Positions 17,793 to 27,803 of a stretch of DNA of 64,000 nt are shown here, piece by piece (within the stretch, counting starts at the first letter, position 1; each line of letters starts with the position of its first letter). The stretch comes from Comamonas terrae. GTDB taxonomy: Bacteria; Pseudomonadota; Gammaproteobacteria; Burkholderiales; Burkholderiaceae_C. The notes under the pieces were generated by a model, which worked only from the letters and a program-made list of their open reading frames with translations, was not told the origin of the DNA and did no database searches. The position numbers and the translations under genes are program-made. The stretch lies in contig NZ_BCNT01000016.1 in assembly GCF_001544075.1 (NCBI RefSeq), forward strand, positions 32,096-96,095. The letters run 5' to 3'.

Positions 17793-18737
17793 TCAGGCCG
17801 CTGGCGCTGCCTGCGCCCAGTGGCGCAGCGCTTCCTCGGTGATCAGCAGCACCTGCTCGTCGCCCGAGCTGGTATCCAGCCAGAACACGGGCAGATCGGG
17901 AAAGGCGGCTTCGAAGAACGGTTTTTCGTTGCCGATCTCCAGCACCACCACGGCCTGCTTGTTCAGGCGCGCGGGCAGGTCCCTGAGCAGCTGGCGGATG
18001 AAGTCCATGCCGTCCTCGCCGCCGGCCAGCGCCAGTTCGGGCTCGGCGCGGTATTCGGCGGGCAGGCGGGCCATGCTGCCGGCGTTCACATAGGGCGGAT
18101 TGCACAGCACCAGGTCCCATGGGCCGGGCACGGCGGCCAGACCGTCGCTTTGCACCAGGTGCACGCGCTGCTGCAGCCCGTGCTTGTCCACATTGATGCG
18201 GGCCACGGCCAGCGCATCGGGCGAGATGTCGGCGCCGGTCACCTGCACATCGGGGTAGGCCATGGCTGCCAGGCAGGCCAGGCTGCCGTTGCCGGTGCAC
18301 AGGTCCAGCACGGCCTGGGTCCTGTCGGAGAGCCAGTCGTCGATGCTGCTGTCGGCCAGCAGCTCGGCGATGAAGCTGCGCGGCACGATGGAGCGCTCGT
18401 CGATGTAAAAGGGCACGCCTTGCAGCCAGGCTTCGCGCGTCAGATAGGCGGCAGGCTTGCGTGTGCGGATGCGTTCTTCAAAAAGCGTAGCTACCAGCAC
18501 TTGCTGTTCCTGGGTTACAGCTTGATCTGCTATGGATTCGGGGGCGCCGGGCGTGAGTTCGCTGTCCAGCGGCAGGCCCAGCTTCCACAGCGTGAGCCAG
18601 GCGGCCTCGTCTTCGGCCGTGGCCGTGCCGTGCCCGAAGGCCACGCCGGCTGCTGTCAGGGCGCGGGCGCCGGAGGCCACCAGGGCCGCCACGGTGTCGC
18701 CCTGGATGGCGGGAGGGTTTGCGTTGGCTAAAGTCAT
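17793..18737 (-). CDS. prmB: Ribosomal protein L3 glutamine N5-methyltransferase
   Basis: SAM-dependent methyltransferase that modifies a Gln of ribosomal protein L3. The 314-residue product has VLDLCTGNGSLACLAA (SAM motif I), VTGADISPDALAVA (motif II) and the catalytic LVLCNPPYVNAGSM (NPPY). PAAYLTREAWLQGVPFYIDE and VPRSFIAELL are typical of the PrmB/PrmC N-terminal part. ATG at 18735-18737 gives the expected length. It follows dapE on the minus strand with seven bases between, so they form one transcript. Confidence 0.92.
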   Translation of the reverse strand: MTLANANPPAIQGDTVAALVASGARALTAAGVAFGHGTATAEDEAAWLTLWKLGLPLDSELTPGAPESIADQAVTQEQQVLVATLFEERIRTRKPAAYLTREAWLQGVPFYIDERSIVPRSFIAELLADSSIDDWLSDRTQAVLDLCTGNGSLACLAAMAYPDVQVTGADISPDALAVARINVDKHGLQQRVHLVQSDGLAAVPGPWDLVLCNPPYVNAGSMARLPAEYRAEPELALAGGEDGMDFIRQLLRDLPARLNKQAVVVLEIGNEKPFFEAAFPDLPVFWLDTSSGDEQVLLITEEALRHWAQAAPAA

Positions 18738-18744
18738 TGGGTGT

Positions 18745-19962
18745 TCAGGCCGCATGCAGCACCGGGGCGGCGCTGCGGCCGGCCTGGGCCTGCTGCAGCT
18801 GTTCCAGCGTCTTGCGGTAGATGTTCTTGAGCGGCTCGATATCGGCCACGGCAATGTATTCGTCGATCTTGTGGATGCTGGCGTTGGGCGGTCCCAGCTC
18901 GATGACCTGGGGACAGATCTGGGCGATGAAGCGCCCGTCGCTGGTGCCGCCCGTGGTGGACAGCTCCGTGTCCAGCCCGGTTTCGTCCTTGATGGCGGCC
19001 TGCACGGCATGCACCAGCGTGCCGGGCTCGGTCAGGAAGGGCTGGCCGCCGACGGTCCAGACCAGCGAGTATTCGATGCCGTGGCGGTCCAGCACCTCGT
19101 GCACCCGCCGCTGCAGCGACTCGGCCGTGGATTCGGTCGAGAAGCGGAAGTTGAAGTCGATCACCACGTGGCCGGGAATGACGTTGCTCGCGCCAGTGCC
19201 GCCGTGGATGTTGCTGATCTGCCAGCTGGTCGGGGGAAAGAAGGCATTGCCCCGGTCCCAGACGGTGGCGGCCAGCTCGGCCAGGGCCGGCAGGGCCTCG
19301 TGGATGGGGTTGCGGGCCAGCTGTGGGTAGGCGATATGGCCCTGGATGCCGTTGACCGTGAGCTTGCCGCTCATGGTGCCGCGGCGGCCGTTCTTGATCA
19401 TGTCGCCGGTCTGGTTGACCGAGGTGGGCTCGCCCACGATGCACCAGTCCAGGCGCTCGCCGCGCTGCCTGAGCGCCTCGACCACGACCTTGGTGCCGTC
19501 CACGGACGGGCCTTCCTCGTCGCTGGTCAGCAACAGGGCAATGTCGAAGGCCGGTTCGGGCGTGGCCTGCAGGAATTCCTCCAGCGCCACGACAAAGGCC
19601 GCGATGGAAGTTTTCATGTCGCTGGCGCCGCGGCCGTAGAGGCGGCCGTTGCGGTGCATGGGCACGAAGGGCGGGCTGCTCCACTGGTTGAGCGGGCCCG
19701 GCGGCACCACGTCGGTATGGCCGGCGAAGACCAGCACGGGCTTGTCCGATCCGATGGCACTCTGCGCCTCAAGGACCGGGCCTGTGCGGTGTTTTGCCCA
19801 TAGGTTGCGGACGCGGAAATCCTCCGGGCCGCTGTCCAGCCGCTCGCATTCAAAGCCCAGGGGAATCAGGGCATCGGCCAGCAGCTCGAGGCAGCCGGCA
19901 TCTTCGGGGGTGACGGAAGGCAGGCTGATGAGCTGCTCGGTCAGTTGCAGGGTGCGGGACAT
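18745..19962 (-). CDS. dapE: Succinyl-diaminopimelate desuccinylase
   Basis: Di-zinc peptidase-family enzyme that releases succinate from N-succinyl-LL-diaminopimelate in lysine and peptidoglycan precursor synthesis. Metal ligands are in [27 protein letters not shown] and [15 protein letters not shown], with the last His in [12 protein letters not shown]. Length is 405 residues from ATG 19962; a TTG twelve bases upstream is also possible. It is separated from pilU by a terminator and followed by prmB. Confidence 0.96.
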   Translation of the reverse strand: MSRTLQLTEQLISLPSVTPEDAGCLELLADALIPLGFECERLDSGPEDFRVRNLWAKHRTGPVLEAQSAIGSDKPVLVFAGHTDVVPPGPLNQWSSPPFVPMHRNGRLYGRGASDMKTSIAAFVVALEEFLQATPEPAFDIALLLTSDEEGPSVDGTKVVVEALRQRGERLDWCIVGEPTSVNQTGDMIKNGRRGTMSGKLTVNGIQGHIAYPQLARNPIHEALPALAELAATVWDRGNAFFPPTSWQISNIHGGTGASNVIPGHVVIDFNFRFSTESTAESLQRRVHEVLDRHGIEYSLVWTVGGQPFLTEPGTLVHAVQAAIKDETGLDTELSTTGGTSDGRFIAQICPQVIELGPPNASIHKIDEYIAVADIEPLKNIYRKTLEQLQQAQAGRSAAPVLHAA

Positions 19963-19979
19963 GGGAGAAACCAAACCAT

Positions 19980-20000
19980 AAAAAAAGCCGGAAGGCCGGC
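19980..20000 (-). terminator. Terminator after pilU
   Basis: On the minus strand GCCGG, a four-base loop and CCGGC are followed by TTTTTTT (plus-strand A run 19980-19986). It separates pilU from dapE. A further GC-rich hairpin just upstream may strengthen it. Confidence 0.75.
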
Positions 20001-20044
20001 AGACGCCGGCGTTTCCGACATTGTGCGTGAGACGGCGGGCCGCG

Positions 20045-21208
20045 TCAGAGCGGTTTTACGTCCAAAGTGATTTCCGTGAATGATGGCATATCGTCGTCGT
20101 CGGGATGTGTCGCCTCGGTTGCCTGGGCCGCGGCCTGGGCCACGCGCGCAAGGTCATTGTCCATGCGCCACATCAGATTGGTCGGCGAATCGGCATTGGC
20201 CAGCGCTTCGTCGCGTGTGATTGTGCCATCACCCACCAGCCTGGCCAGGGCCTGCTCGAAGGTCTGAGAGCCTTCGGCCATGGATTTTTCCATGGCTTCC
20301 TTCACGCCGGTGAAGTCGCCGCGCTGGATCAGGTCCGAGATCAGCTTGGTGTTGAGCATGACTTCCACGGCCGGGACCCGGCTTTTGGCGACCGTGCGCA
20401 CCAGCCGCTGGGAGATCACCGCCCTGAGCGCCGAGGCCAGCTCGCCCAGCATGGTCGGGCGGATTTCCTCGGGATAGAAGGACAGGATGCGGTTGAGCGC
20501 GTGGTAGCTGTTGTTGGCGTGCAGCGTGGCCAGGCACAGGTGGCCGGACTGCGCATAGCCCATGGCGGCCGACATGGTGTCGCGGTCGCGGATCTCGCCG
20601 ATCAGGATCACGTCGGGCGCCTGGCGCAGCGCATTCTTGAGCGCGACCTGCAGGGATTCGGTATCGGTGCCCACCTCGCGCTGGTTGATGATGGAGCGCT
20701 TGCTGCGGAACTGGTATTCGATCGGGTCCTCGACGGTCAGGATGTGGCCCGAGAGCTTTTCGTTGCGCTCTTCGATCATCGATGCCAGCGTGGTGCTCTT
20801 GCCCGAGCCCGTGGCGCCCACGACCAGCACCAGGCCGCGCTTTTGCATGATGAGTTCGCTGAGCACCGGCGGCAGGTTCAGCGATTCGCGCGAGGGAATC
20901 TTCTGGGAGATGAAGCGCACCACCACGGCATAGGTGCCGCGCTGGCGCATGGCGCTGATACGGAAGCGCCCCACGCCCGGCTGGGAGACTGCGATGTTGA
21001 GTTCGCCCGTGGACTGCAGCTGCGCTATCGCCTCGGGGGCGACGACCTCGGCCAGCAGGGCCAGCGGCGCCTCGGGCGGCAGGGACTGGTTGTTGATGGG
21101 CACGCACTCGCCGTTGATCTTGATCAGCGCCGGCGCGCGGGCCGAAAGATAGACGTCCGAAGCCCGTTTGTCGGACATCAGGCGCAGGATTTTCTCCATG
21201 GTGCTCAT
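20045..21208 (-). CDS. pilU: Type IV pilus retraction ATPase PilU-like
   Basis: Cytoplasmic hexameric ATPase of the PilT/PilU family that powers pilus retraction. The 387-residue protein has the Walker [10 protein letters not shown] at residues 131-139, the Asp box [12 protein letters not shown], Walker [15 protein letters not shown] and the His box [15 protein letters not shown]-terminal extension rich in Asp ([15 protein letters not shown]) favours PilU over the shorter PilT. It stands alone between dapD and dapE, a location often seen for pil ATPases in this group, and has its own terminator. Confidence 0.9.
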   Translation of the reverse strand: MSTMEKILRLMSDKRASDVYLSARAPALIKINGECVPINNQSLPPEAPLALLAEVVAPEAIAQLQSTGELNIAVSQPGVGRFRISAMRQRGTYAVVVRFISQKIPSRESLNLPPVLSELIMQKRGLVLVVGATGSGKSTTLASMIEERNEKLSGHILTVEDPIEYQFRSKRSIINQREVGTDTESLQVALKNALRQAPDVILIGEIRDRDTMSAAMGYAQSGHLCLATLHANNSYHALNRILSFYPEEIRPTMLGELASALRAVISQRLVRTVAKSRVPAVEVMLNTKLISDLIQRGDFTGVKEAMEKSMAEGSQTFEQALARLVGDGTITRDEALANADSPTNLMWRMDNDLARVAQAAAQATEATHPDDDDMPSFTEITLDVKPL

Positions 21209-21320
21209 CGCTCCCTCCGGTTGACTGTTTGACGACTCGTCTGTGTTTGGCCGCCTTTATACCCCGCCGCCGGACCGCTTTGGCGGGATCGGCAAGGCAA
21301 ATGCACCGGTTGCGGTCCGG

Positions 21321-21356
21321 ACAAAACAAAGGCCTGCCGCTTTTCAGCAGCAGGCC
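21321..21356 (-). terminator. Terminator after dapD
   Basis: On the minus strand GGCCTGCTGC and GCGGCAGGCC (one G-T pair) form a ten-base stem with a six-base loop, followed by TTTGTTTT. It ends the dapC-dapD unit ahead of pilU. Confidence 0.85.
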
Positions 21357-21399
21357 CGGGGCTGGGAGCGCACCGGCGCTCTCAGAACACTTGCCGTGT

Positions 21400-22233
21400 T
21401 CAGTCGCGCAGCAGGTCGTTCAGGCTGGTGGTGGAGCGGGTCTTGGCGTCCACGGTCTTGACGATGATGGCGGCGTACATGGAGTATTCCTTGCCATCCT
21501 TGGTCTTCTTGGGCAGGTTGCCCGACACCACGACGGAGCCGGCAGGCACGCGGCCGAAGGTGGTTTCGCCGGTCTCGCGGTTGAAGATGGGGGTGGACTG
21601 GCCGATGTACACGCCCATGGAGATCACGGAGTTCTCTTCCACGATCACGCCTTCCACGACTTCGGAGCGGGCGCCGATGAAGCAGTTGTCCTCGATGATG
21701 GTGGGATTGGCCTGCAGGGGCTCGAGCACGCCGCCCAGGCCCACGCCGCCCGACAGGTGCACGTTCTTGCCCACCTGGGCGCAGGAGCCCACGGTGGCCC
21801 AGGTGTCGACCATGGTGCCTTCGTCCACGTAGGCGCCGATGTTCACATAGGAGGGCATCAGGATCGCGCCCTTGGCGATGAAGCTGCCGCGGCGGGCCAC
21901 GGCCGGAGGCACCACGCGCACGCCGGTGGCGGCGATCTGCGCTTCGCTCAGGCCCTGGTACTTGGTGGGCACCTTGTCGAAGAACTGCAGGCTGCCGCCT
22001 TGCATCAGGGCATTGTCCTTGAGGCGGAAGGACAGCAGCACGGCCTTCTTGAGCCACTGGTGCACGGTCCACTGGCCCACGCCCTCGCGGGTGGCCACGC
22101 GCAGGCGGCCGGCGTCCAGCTCGGCGATCGCATGCTCCACGGCATCCACCACTTCCTTGGGGGCAGCAGAGGGCGAGAGAGAGGCACGGTTGTCCCAGGC
22201 GTTTTCGATGATGGATTGCAGTTGTTGCGTCAT
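21400..22233 (-). CDS. dapD: Tetrahydrodipicolinate N-succinyltransferase
   Basis: Trimeric left-handed beta-helix acyltransferase that succinylates tetrahydrodipicolinate in the lysine/diaminopimelate pathway. The 277-residue product shows the expected N-terminal helix region ([19 protein letters not shown]), then hexapeptide-repeat segments such as [20 protein letters not shown] and [19 protein letters not shown] at 22231-22233 gives the family length. It is 61 bases downstream of dapC in the same direction. Confidence 0.96.
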   Translation of the reverse strand: MTQQLQSIIENAWDNRASLSPSAAPKEVVDAVEHAIAELDAGRLRVATREGVGQWTVHQWLKKAVLLSFRLKDNALMQGGSLQFFDKVPTKYQGLSEAQIAATGVRVVPPAVARRGSFIAKGAILMPSYVNIGAYVDEGTMVDTWATVGSCAQVGKNVHLSGGVGLGGVLEPLQANPTIIEDNCFIGARSEVVEGVIVEENSVISMGVYIGQSTPIFNRETGETTFGRVPAGSVVVSGNLPKKTKDGKEYSMYAAIIVKTVDAKTRSTTSLNDLLRD

Positions 22234-22294
22234 GGTGGTTTGAAGGTTCGGGTCGATAAACCAGAGGTTGGGGAAAAAGTGAAGGCAGGCCGGG

Positions 22295-23497
22295 TCAGCG
22301 GCGGGCAGCGATGAAGGCGGCGATGCGCTGCGCGGCTTCCTGGCATTCGGCGGTTTCGGCCACCAGGGCCATGCGCACGCGGTTGGCACCGGGGTTCGAT
22401 CCCTGGGCCTCGCGCGCCAGATAGCTGCCGGGCAAAACGGTGACGCCTGTTGTTTTATACAGCTCTTTGGCGAATTGTGCATCATCCATGCCCAGTTCCG
22501 CAGGAATGCCGGCCCAGAGGTAGAAGCTGGCATCGGGCAGCTTCACGTCCATGACCTCGGCCAGCACGGGCGTGACCTGAGCGAATTTCTCGCGGTACAG
22601 GCGGCGGTTCTCCTGCACATGGGCCTCGTCGCCCCAGGCGGCGATGGAGGCCGTCTGCACCACGGGGCTCATGGCGCCGCCATGGTAGGTGCGGTAGAGC
22701 AGAAAGGCCTTGAGCAGCTCGGCATCGCCGGCCACGAAGCCGCTGCGCAGGCCGGGCACATTGCTGCGCTTGGAGAGGCTGGTGAACATCACCAGGTTCC
22801 GGAAGTCCGTGCGGCCCAGGCGCGCGGCGGCTTCCAGGCCGCCCAGCGGCGCTTCGTCGTTGAAGTAGATCTCGCTGTAGCACTCGTCGCTGGCGATCAC
22901 GAAGCCGTAGCGTTCCGACAGCGCGAACAGCTTTTCCCACTCGGACAGCGGCATGACGGCGCCTGTGGGGTTGCCCGGAGAGCAGACGAAGGTCAGCTGC
23001 GTGTCGCGCCAGACTTCCTCGGGCACGGCATCCCAGTTGACGGCGAAGTTGCGTGCCGGGTCGCTGGCCGCGTAATAGGGCGTGGCGCCAGCCAGCAGCG
23101 TGGCGCCTTCGTAGATCTGATAGAAGGGATTGGGGCAGATGACGCGCGCGCCCGGGCGGCTGGCGTCCACCACGACCTGGGTGAAGGCGAACAGCGCCTC
23201 GCGCGAGCCGTTGACCGGCAGCACCTGGGTTGCGGCGTCCAGCGCGATGCCGTAGCGCTGGCCGGCCCAGGCCGCGCAGGCCTGGCGCAGCGCCGGCATG
23301 CCGGCGGTGGCCGGGTAGACCGACAGACCCTGCAGCTCGCTGCTCAGCGCCTTTTCGATGAACGCCGGCGTGGCATGGCGCGGCTCGCCAATGCCCAGGC
23401 TGATGGGACGCAGGCCGGCCGGCGGCTCGATGCCGGCGAAGAGTTGGCGCAGACGTTCAAAAGGATAGGGCTGGAGGCGGGAGAGCAAGGGGTTCAT
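22295..23497 (-). CDS. dapC: Succinyldiaminopimelate transaminase
   Basis: PLP-dependent aminotransferase (fold type I) that makes N-succinyl-LL-diaminopimelate, the step between DapD and DapE. The 400-residue product has the PLP Lys in [16 protein letters not shown], the NPFYQIYEG and [10 protein letters not shown] segments and [10 protein letters not shown]. The reaction assignment rests on its position directly upstream of dapD and on the close fit to proteobacterial DapC. ATG at 23495-23497. Confidence 0.93.
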   Translation of the reverse strand: MNPLLSRLQPYPFERLRQLFAGIEPPAGLRPISLGIGEPRHATPAFIEKALSSELQGLSVYPATAGMPALRQACAAWAGQRYGIALDAATQVLPVNGSREALFAFTQVVVDASRPGARVICPNPFYQIYEGATLLAGATPYYAASDPARNFAVNWDAVPEEVWRDTQLTFVCSPGNPTGAVMPLSEWEKLFALSERYGFVIASDECYSEIYFNDEAPLGGLEAAARLGRTDFRNLVMFTSLSKRSNVPGLRSGFVAGDAELLKAFLLYRTYHGGAMSPVVQTASIAAWGDEAHVQENRRLYREKFAQVTPVLAEVMDVKLPDASFYLWAGIPAELGMDDAQFAKELYKTTGVTVLPGSYLAREAQGSNPGANRVRMALVAETAECQEAAQRIAAFIAARR

Positions 23498-23769
23498 GGT
23501 TGTATTTTATGAGCTGATGCCGTTTACGCATAAACAACGGTGGCTGCTTTAGGGTTAGCCGGGTGCTTTGTATTGCAAATTGTTACGTATGCTGTGCCGC
23601 ACCATCGTCAACCAGCGATTTGCGCAGGGCAAACCTTGTCGGCGAGGTTTTACCAACGTTCCGGATGAAGGGTGTGTTGACCTGGCGCATGGGGCGGATG
23701 GCGGTTTGCAGCGAAATTGCACGGGCAGTGGATGGGCCAAGTGGCTGAATGCGAGCGGGAGAGGATGCA

Positions 23770-25314
23770 ATGAAAGTCAGCGGGGGGCAGGTTGGAGCAT
23801 CGGGGCATGGCCGGACCGGACTTGCCGGCGCGGCATGGCAGGCATGGGGCCGGTATCTGGGCTTTGCCTGGCTGCTGGCCGGGCCTTTGCCGTTTCTGCT
23901 GGCGCCAAGTCTGACACAAGTTCCGTACTCCAACGGGAAATGGGCCTGGTTTGCGGCCTGGGCCGTGGTTGCCGCGCTGTGGCTGCGCTTGCGCAGCCGT
24001 GAGGGCCAAGCGCAGTGGCAGGGCCTGCAGCAGGCAATGCACCAAGTGGCGCAGGGCGACCTGCGCCATGGCCCCGCGCTGGCAGGGATTGCGGGCCGTG
24101 GGGACGGGAACGCGGCCGGTGCGCTGCTGGCGGAAATGGTGAATGCGCTGTCGGCCATGGTGGCCGATGTGCGCAGCAATGCCGCACTGGTGGCCCAGGC
24201 GGGCCAGCAGCTGGTGAGCGAGCACGAGGCCCTGGCCGCTCGCACCGAGCAGCAGGCCGGCAATCTGGCACAGACCGTGGTCAGCGTGGAGCAGATCAGC
24301 GGCACGGTGCAGCACAACGCGGAAGTCGCCCATGCGGCGCATGCCAAGGCCAGCACGGTGCGCTCGGCGGCCGACGAGGGCCTGCAGGCCATGCAGCATG
24401 CCGTGGCCTCGGTGGAGGCCATCGAGCGCCAGGCCCAGCGCATGCGCGAAATCATCGGCGTCATCGACGGCATCGCCTTCCAGACCAATATTTTGGCGCT
24501 CAATGCCGCGGTGGAGGCCGCGCGTGCCGGCGAGCAGGGGCGCGGCTTTGCCGTGGTGGCTGCCGAAGTGCGCAATCTGGCCCAGCGCGCCGGCGAGGCT
24601 GCACGGGAGATCCGCCAGCTCATCGGCGAGACCGTGCAGCAGGTGAGCCAGAGCACCACCCTGATCCGCTCGGCCGGCGAGGGCATAGGGCGCGTGACCC
24701 AGGGCATACGCGACGTGGCCCAGCACATGGGCGAGCTGTCCGAATCGACCAGCAGCCAGGGCACGGCGCTGGTGGAAATCTCGAACGCGGTGCGCGAGAT
24801 CGACCAGATCACCCAGCACAACGCCCAGATGGTGAGCCATGCGCTGCACCATGCGCAGGCGCTGGAGCAAAGGGCCCAGGTGCTGTCGGGCGCGGTGTCG
24901 CGCTTTCGCCTGCAGCAGGGCACGGCCGAGGAGGCCGTGGCGCTCGTGCATGCGGCCATGCATCTGGCCCGCGGCGCGCACAGCACCGGCGCGCTGCTGA
25001 GCACGGTGACCGATCCGGGCCAGCCCTACCATGACCGCGACATGTATGTGTTCGCGCTGTCCGGTGAGGGCGAGTACAAGGCCTTCGGCGGCAATGCGGC
25101 CAAGGTGGGGACGCGGGTGCAGGATGTGCCGGGGATCGACGGCGAGCGTCTGGTGGCCGACATCGTGGCCCAGGCCGAGAAAGGACCGGGCTGGGTGGAA
25201 TACGACTATGTGAACCCGTCCACGCAGAAGGTGCAGACCAAGATGTCCTTTGTCTGCAAGCACCGGGACCTGTACTGGGGCTGCGGCGTATACAAAAGCC
25301 TGGCCCAGGCCTGA
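23770..25314 (+). CDS. Methyl-accepting chemotaxis protein with C-terminal Cache-like domain
   Basis: Chemoreceptor of 514 residues. ATG 23770 is chosen because GGGAGAGG (23757-23764) lies just upstream; ATG 23749 is in frame but lacks a site. Two hydrophobic segments (about 30-47 and 55-73) with almost no periplasmic loop are followed by the signalling coiled coil, whose tip [20 protein letters not shown] contacts CheA and CheW. After the coiled coil, residues about 390-510 ([31 protein letters not shown]) resemble a single Cache domain placed in the cytoplasm. It would sense an internal ligand. There are no chemotaxis neighbours. Confidence 0.85.
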   Translation: MKVSGGQVGASGHGRTGLAGAAWQAWGRYLGFAWLLAGPLPFLLAPSLTQVPYSNGKWAWFAAWAVVAALWLRLRSREGQAQWQGLQQAMHQVAQGDLRHGPALAGIAGRGDGNAAGALLAEMVNALSAMVADVRSNAALVAQAGQQLVSEHEALAARTEQQAGNLAQTVVSVEQISGTVQHNAEVAHAAHAKASTVRSAADEGLQAMQHAVASVEAIERQAQRMREIIGVIDGIAFQTNILALNAAVEAARAGEQGRGFAVVAAEVRNLAQRAGEAAREIRQLIGETVQQVSQSTTLIRSAGEGIGRVTQGIRDVAQHMGELSESTSSQGTALVEISNAVREIDQITQHNAQMVSHALHHAQALEQRAQVLSGAVSRFRLQQGTAEEAVALVHAAMHLARGAHSTGALLSTVTDPGQPYHDRDMYVFALSGEGEYKAFGGNAAKVGTRVQDVPGIDGERLVADIVAQAEKGPGWVEYDYVNPSTQKVQTKMSFVCKHRDLYWGCGVYKSLAQA

Positions 25315-25333
25315 GGCCGGCAGTGGCTGGAAG

Positions 25334-25390
25334 TGCTCCTGAAACAGGAGCTGTCAGCGCAAGCCAGCAAAGCGCTGGAGGTCGATCTGA
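25334..25390. repeat. Intergenic inverted repeats after the chemoreceptor gene
   Basis: CTCCTG-AAA-CAGGAG is followed by an imperfect AGCGC...AAAGCGCTGGAG pairing. From memory this resembles a short repeat scattered between genes in Comamonadaceae, but that was not checked. No T tract follows, so it is not a clear terminator. Confidence 0.35.
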
Positions 25391-25406
25391 GGCGAATCTT
25401 CCCGCC

Positions 25407-26099
25407 TCAGTTCGGTGCTCTCTGGGCGCGGGCGCGCGCGAGGATGGCCGCAATGGTGTCCTTCTTGCGCGAGGTGTCCTGCGCGGGCGCATCGGCGGGC
25501 AGGACGGCAGGTTCCGCGCCGGCCGGTGCGGGCGCCGCCTCGTTGGCCGCAGTGCTGCCGGCAGATGCCTTGCCGCGCTGCACGCGTGCGCGGTGCGCGG
25601 CATAGCGTGCCCGGGCATGGTCGGCCTGGGCCTGGCTCCAGGCATCCCAGCCGGTGGCTTCGCCGCTGGCGTTTTCAAGCTGGATGCAGTCCACCGGGCA
25701 GACGGGAATGCACAGCTCGCAGCCCGTGCAGTGGTCGCTGATGATGGCGTGCATGCGCTTGTTGGCGCCCAGGATGGCATCCGTGGGGCAGGCCTTGATG
25801 CACAGCGTGCAGCCGATGCACCAGGCTTCGTCGATCACGGCCAGAGTGCGCGGCGCCTCGCTGCCGTGCTCGGCGCTCAGCGGCAGGACGGGCCGGCCGG
25901 TCAGTGCTGCCAGGCGCGCAATGCCCTGTGCGCCGCCCGGCGGACATTGGTTGATGGCTGCTTCGCCCTGGGCAACGGCCCGGGCATAGGCGGCGCAGTC
26001 GGGGTAACCGCAGCGCGTGCACTGGGTCTGGGGCAGGACTGCATCAATGCGCGCAGCCAGTGCTTCAAGCGTGGAGGCTGCGGACATCGATGGGGTCAT
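25407..26099 (-). CDS. rnfB: RnfB-like electron transport ferredoxin
   Basis: Iron-sulfur protein of 230 residues. The N-terminal [20 protein letters not shown] with a later CPPGG is the 4Fe-4S domain of RnfB, and [12 protein letters not shown] plus [12 protein letters not shown] form a 2x[4Fe-4S] ferredoxin. The C-terminal 80 residues are Ala-rich and basic. The usual N-terminal membrane helix of RnfB is missing and no other rnf genes are near, so it probably acts as a soluble electron carrier rather than in a full Rnf complex. It is 12 bases downstream of phaZ in the same direction. Confidence 0.85.
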   Translation of the reverse strand: MTPSMSAASTLEALAARIDAVLPQTQCTRCGYPDCAAYARAVAQGEAAINQCPPGGAQGIARLAALTGRPVLPLSAEHGSEAPRTLAVIDEAWCIGCTLCIKACPTDAILGANKRMHAIISDHCTGCELCIPVCPVDCIQLENASGEATGWDAWSQAQADHARARYAAHRARVQRGKASAGSTAANEAAPAPAGAEPAVLPADAPAQDTSRKKDTIAAILARARAQRAPN

Positions 26100-26111
26100 G
26101 ACAAGCCTTTT

Positions 26112-27608
26112 CTAGGTTTTGATTTTTCGCGGATGTCGCCCCGTCTCCGGAGCGCCTGCGTTGCCGTGGTGGTGGCTCTTGGCCGTGCGGTGGGCGCCAT
26201 GGGCCGCGGCATGCGAGGTAGCAGAGTCTACGGCGTTTGCGGCCGCTGTTTTGTCTGCGTGCGTGGCAGCAGGCGCAACGGCATCGGCCGCATCCTCGCT
26301 CACGCTGGGTGCATGGCCGGCGGCGCTGGCTGCCGTGGCGCTGTCGGGCTGGTGCGCGAGGATGAAGTCGCGTACCTGGGGATAGACCACCTCGCGCCAG
26401 CGTCGGCCGCTGAAGATGCCGTAGTGGCCGGCGCCTTGCACTTCCAGATGCTTGCGCTGGTCGGCATCGATGCCGGTGCACAGGTCGTGGGCTGCGCGGG
26501 TCTGGCCTGCGCCCGAGATGTCGTCCAGTTCGCCTTCGATGGTGAACAGCGCCGCGCCGCGGATGTCCTGCGGGCGCACGCGCTCGATCTTGCCTTCGGG
26601 CGAGCGCACGTCCCAGGTGCCCTGGACCAGCTTGTACTCCTGGAACACCGTGGCAATGGTTTCCAGATAGTAGTCGGCGTCCATGTCGAGCACGGCGTTG
26701 TACTCGTCGTAGAACTTGCGGTGGTGCTCGGCGCTGGCGTCGTCACCCTTGATCAGGTCCTTGAAGTAGTCGTAGTGGCTCTTGGCGTGACGGTCCGGGT
26801 TCATGGCCACGAAGCCCGAGTACTGCAAGAAGCCGGGGTAGACACGGCGGCCGGCGCCCGGATAGTTGGGCGGCACCTCGTAGATCACATTGTTCTCGAA
26901 CCACTCGTAGCTGCGCGTCTCGGCCAGATTGTTCACGGCCGTGGGCGAGCGGCGTGCGTCGATGGGGCCGCCCATCATGGTCATGGACAGCGGCGGCGTT
27001 TCGCCGCGGCTGGCCATGAGCGAGACGGCCGCGAGCACGGGCACCGTGGGCTGGCAGACGCTGACCACATGGCACTGGCCGTAGCGTTCCTGCAGGTAGC
27101 GGATGAACTCCTGCACATAGTTCACATAGTCGTCCAGGTGGAATTCGCCCTCGGACAGCGGCACGGTGCGGGCATTCTTCCAGTCGGTGATATAGACCTT
27201 GTGGCCGCCGAGCATGCTTTGCACCGTGTCGCGCAGCAGGGTGGCGTAGTGGCCCGACAGCGGCGCCACGATCAGCACCACGGGCTGGCTCAGCATCGCC
27301 TGCAGCGTGGCAGGGTCGTCGGAGAAGCGCTTGAAGCGGCGCAGCTCGCAGAACGGCTTGTCGATTTCCACCCGTTCGCGGATGGTCACGTCCACGCCGT
27401 CGACGTCGACGCTGTGCAGATTGAATTCGGGCTTCTCGTAGTCCTTGCCGAGCCGGTAGACCAGATTGAAGCCCGCAGCCAGGCGCTGGGCCATGGGAAC
27501 CTGGCTCAATGCGGAGTGCGGGGTGCTGTAGAGCTTCGAGGCAGCCAGCGCGAAGTCGGCAAAAGGCTCGACCATGGCGCGTTGCATTTCATAGAGCTGA
27601 TAGAGCAT
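26112..27608 (-). CDS. phaZ: Intracellular polyhydroxybutyrate depolymerase
   Basis: Granule-associated thiol esterase that hydrolyses native PHB to 3-hydroxybutyrate units. The 498-residue protein has an alpha/beta-hydrolase core with VSVCQPT around C185, where the type PhaZ1 enzymes of Cupriavidus have their nucleophilic Cys, and a late catalytic His in GAGHYGIFSGRRWR. A further 80 residues at the C-terminus are Ala/His-rich and likely disordered. A TGCA-type palindrome lies just upstream of the start, consistent with control by PhaR. Its neighbour downstream is the rnfB-like gene. Confidence 0.93.
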   Translation of the reverse strand: MLYQLYEMQRAMVEPFADFALAASKLYSTPHSALSQVPMAQRLAAGFNLVYRLGKDYEKPEFNLHSVDVDGVDVTIRERVEIDKPFCELRRFKRFSDDPATLQAMLSQPVVLIVAPLSGHYATLLRDTVQSMLGGHKVYITDWKNARTVPLSEGEFHLDDYVNYVQEFIRYLQERYGQCHVVSVCQPTVPVLAAVSLMASRGETPPLSMTMMGGPIDARRSPTAVNNLAETRSYEWFENNVIYEVPPNYPGAGRRVYPGFLQYSGFVAMNPDRHAKSHYDYFKDLIKGDDASAEHHRKFYDEYNAVLDMDADYYLETIATVFQEYKLVQGTWDVRSPEGKIERVRPQDIRGAALFTIEGELDDISGAGQTRAAHDLCTGIDADQRKHLEVQGAGHYGIFSGRRWREVVYPQVRDFILAHQPDSATAASAAGHAPSVSEDAADAVAPAATHADKTAAANAVDSATSHAAAHGAHRTAKSHHHGNAGAPETGRHPRKIKT

Positions 27609-27624
27609 GGAAAAGGCAATTTCG

Positions 27625-27645
27625 TTATGTTGCAGTGCAATATAA
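27625..27645. promoter_or_regulatory. TGCA palindrome upstream of phaZ, probable PhaR site
   Basis: The core TTGCAGTGCAA (27630-27640) is a perfect palindrome, flanked one base away on each side by TTAT and ATAA to give a 21-base near-perfect symmetry. It lies 17-37 bases upstream of the phaZ start. TGC/GCA-rich palindromes are the known type of site for the PHB-responsive repressor PhaR; the link is an inference. Confidence 0.5.
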
Positions 27646-27803
27646 CAGCAGCATTTGACATGCGAAGTAGTAAAAGCCCTTTCAGGATGAAACCTAGGTC
27701 TGCCGGCCGGGTGGCGCCGCTTCCGATGTGCTAGAGCGCCTCTGCTCCAGCCAACGGTTTATGGGAAAAGTGACGAAAGCCCGCTGCAGCAAAGCGCCAT
27801 CAG

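Noticed and set aside
25323..27734. Open frame of 803 codons on the plus strand
   Set aside because: Lies opposite rnfB and phaZ, whose motifs are clear; the frame is low-complexity.
27625..27803. Second attachment site or dusA fragment left of dusA
   Set aside because: No duplicated dusA segment is seen; the prophage extends to the right, so its other end is outside the window.
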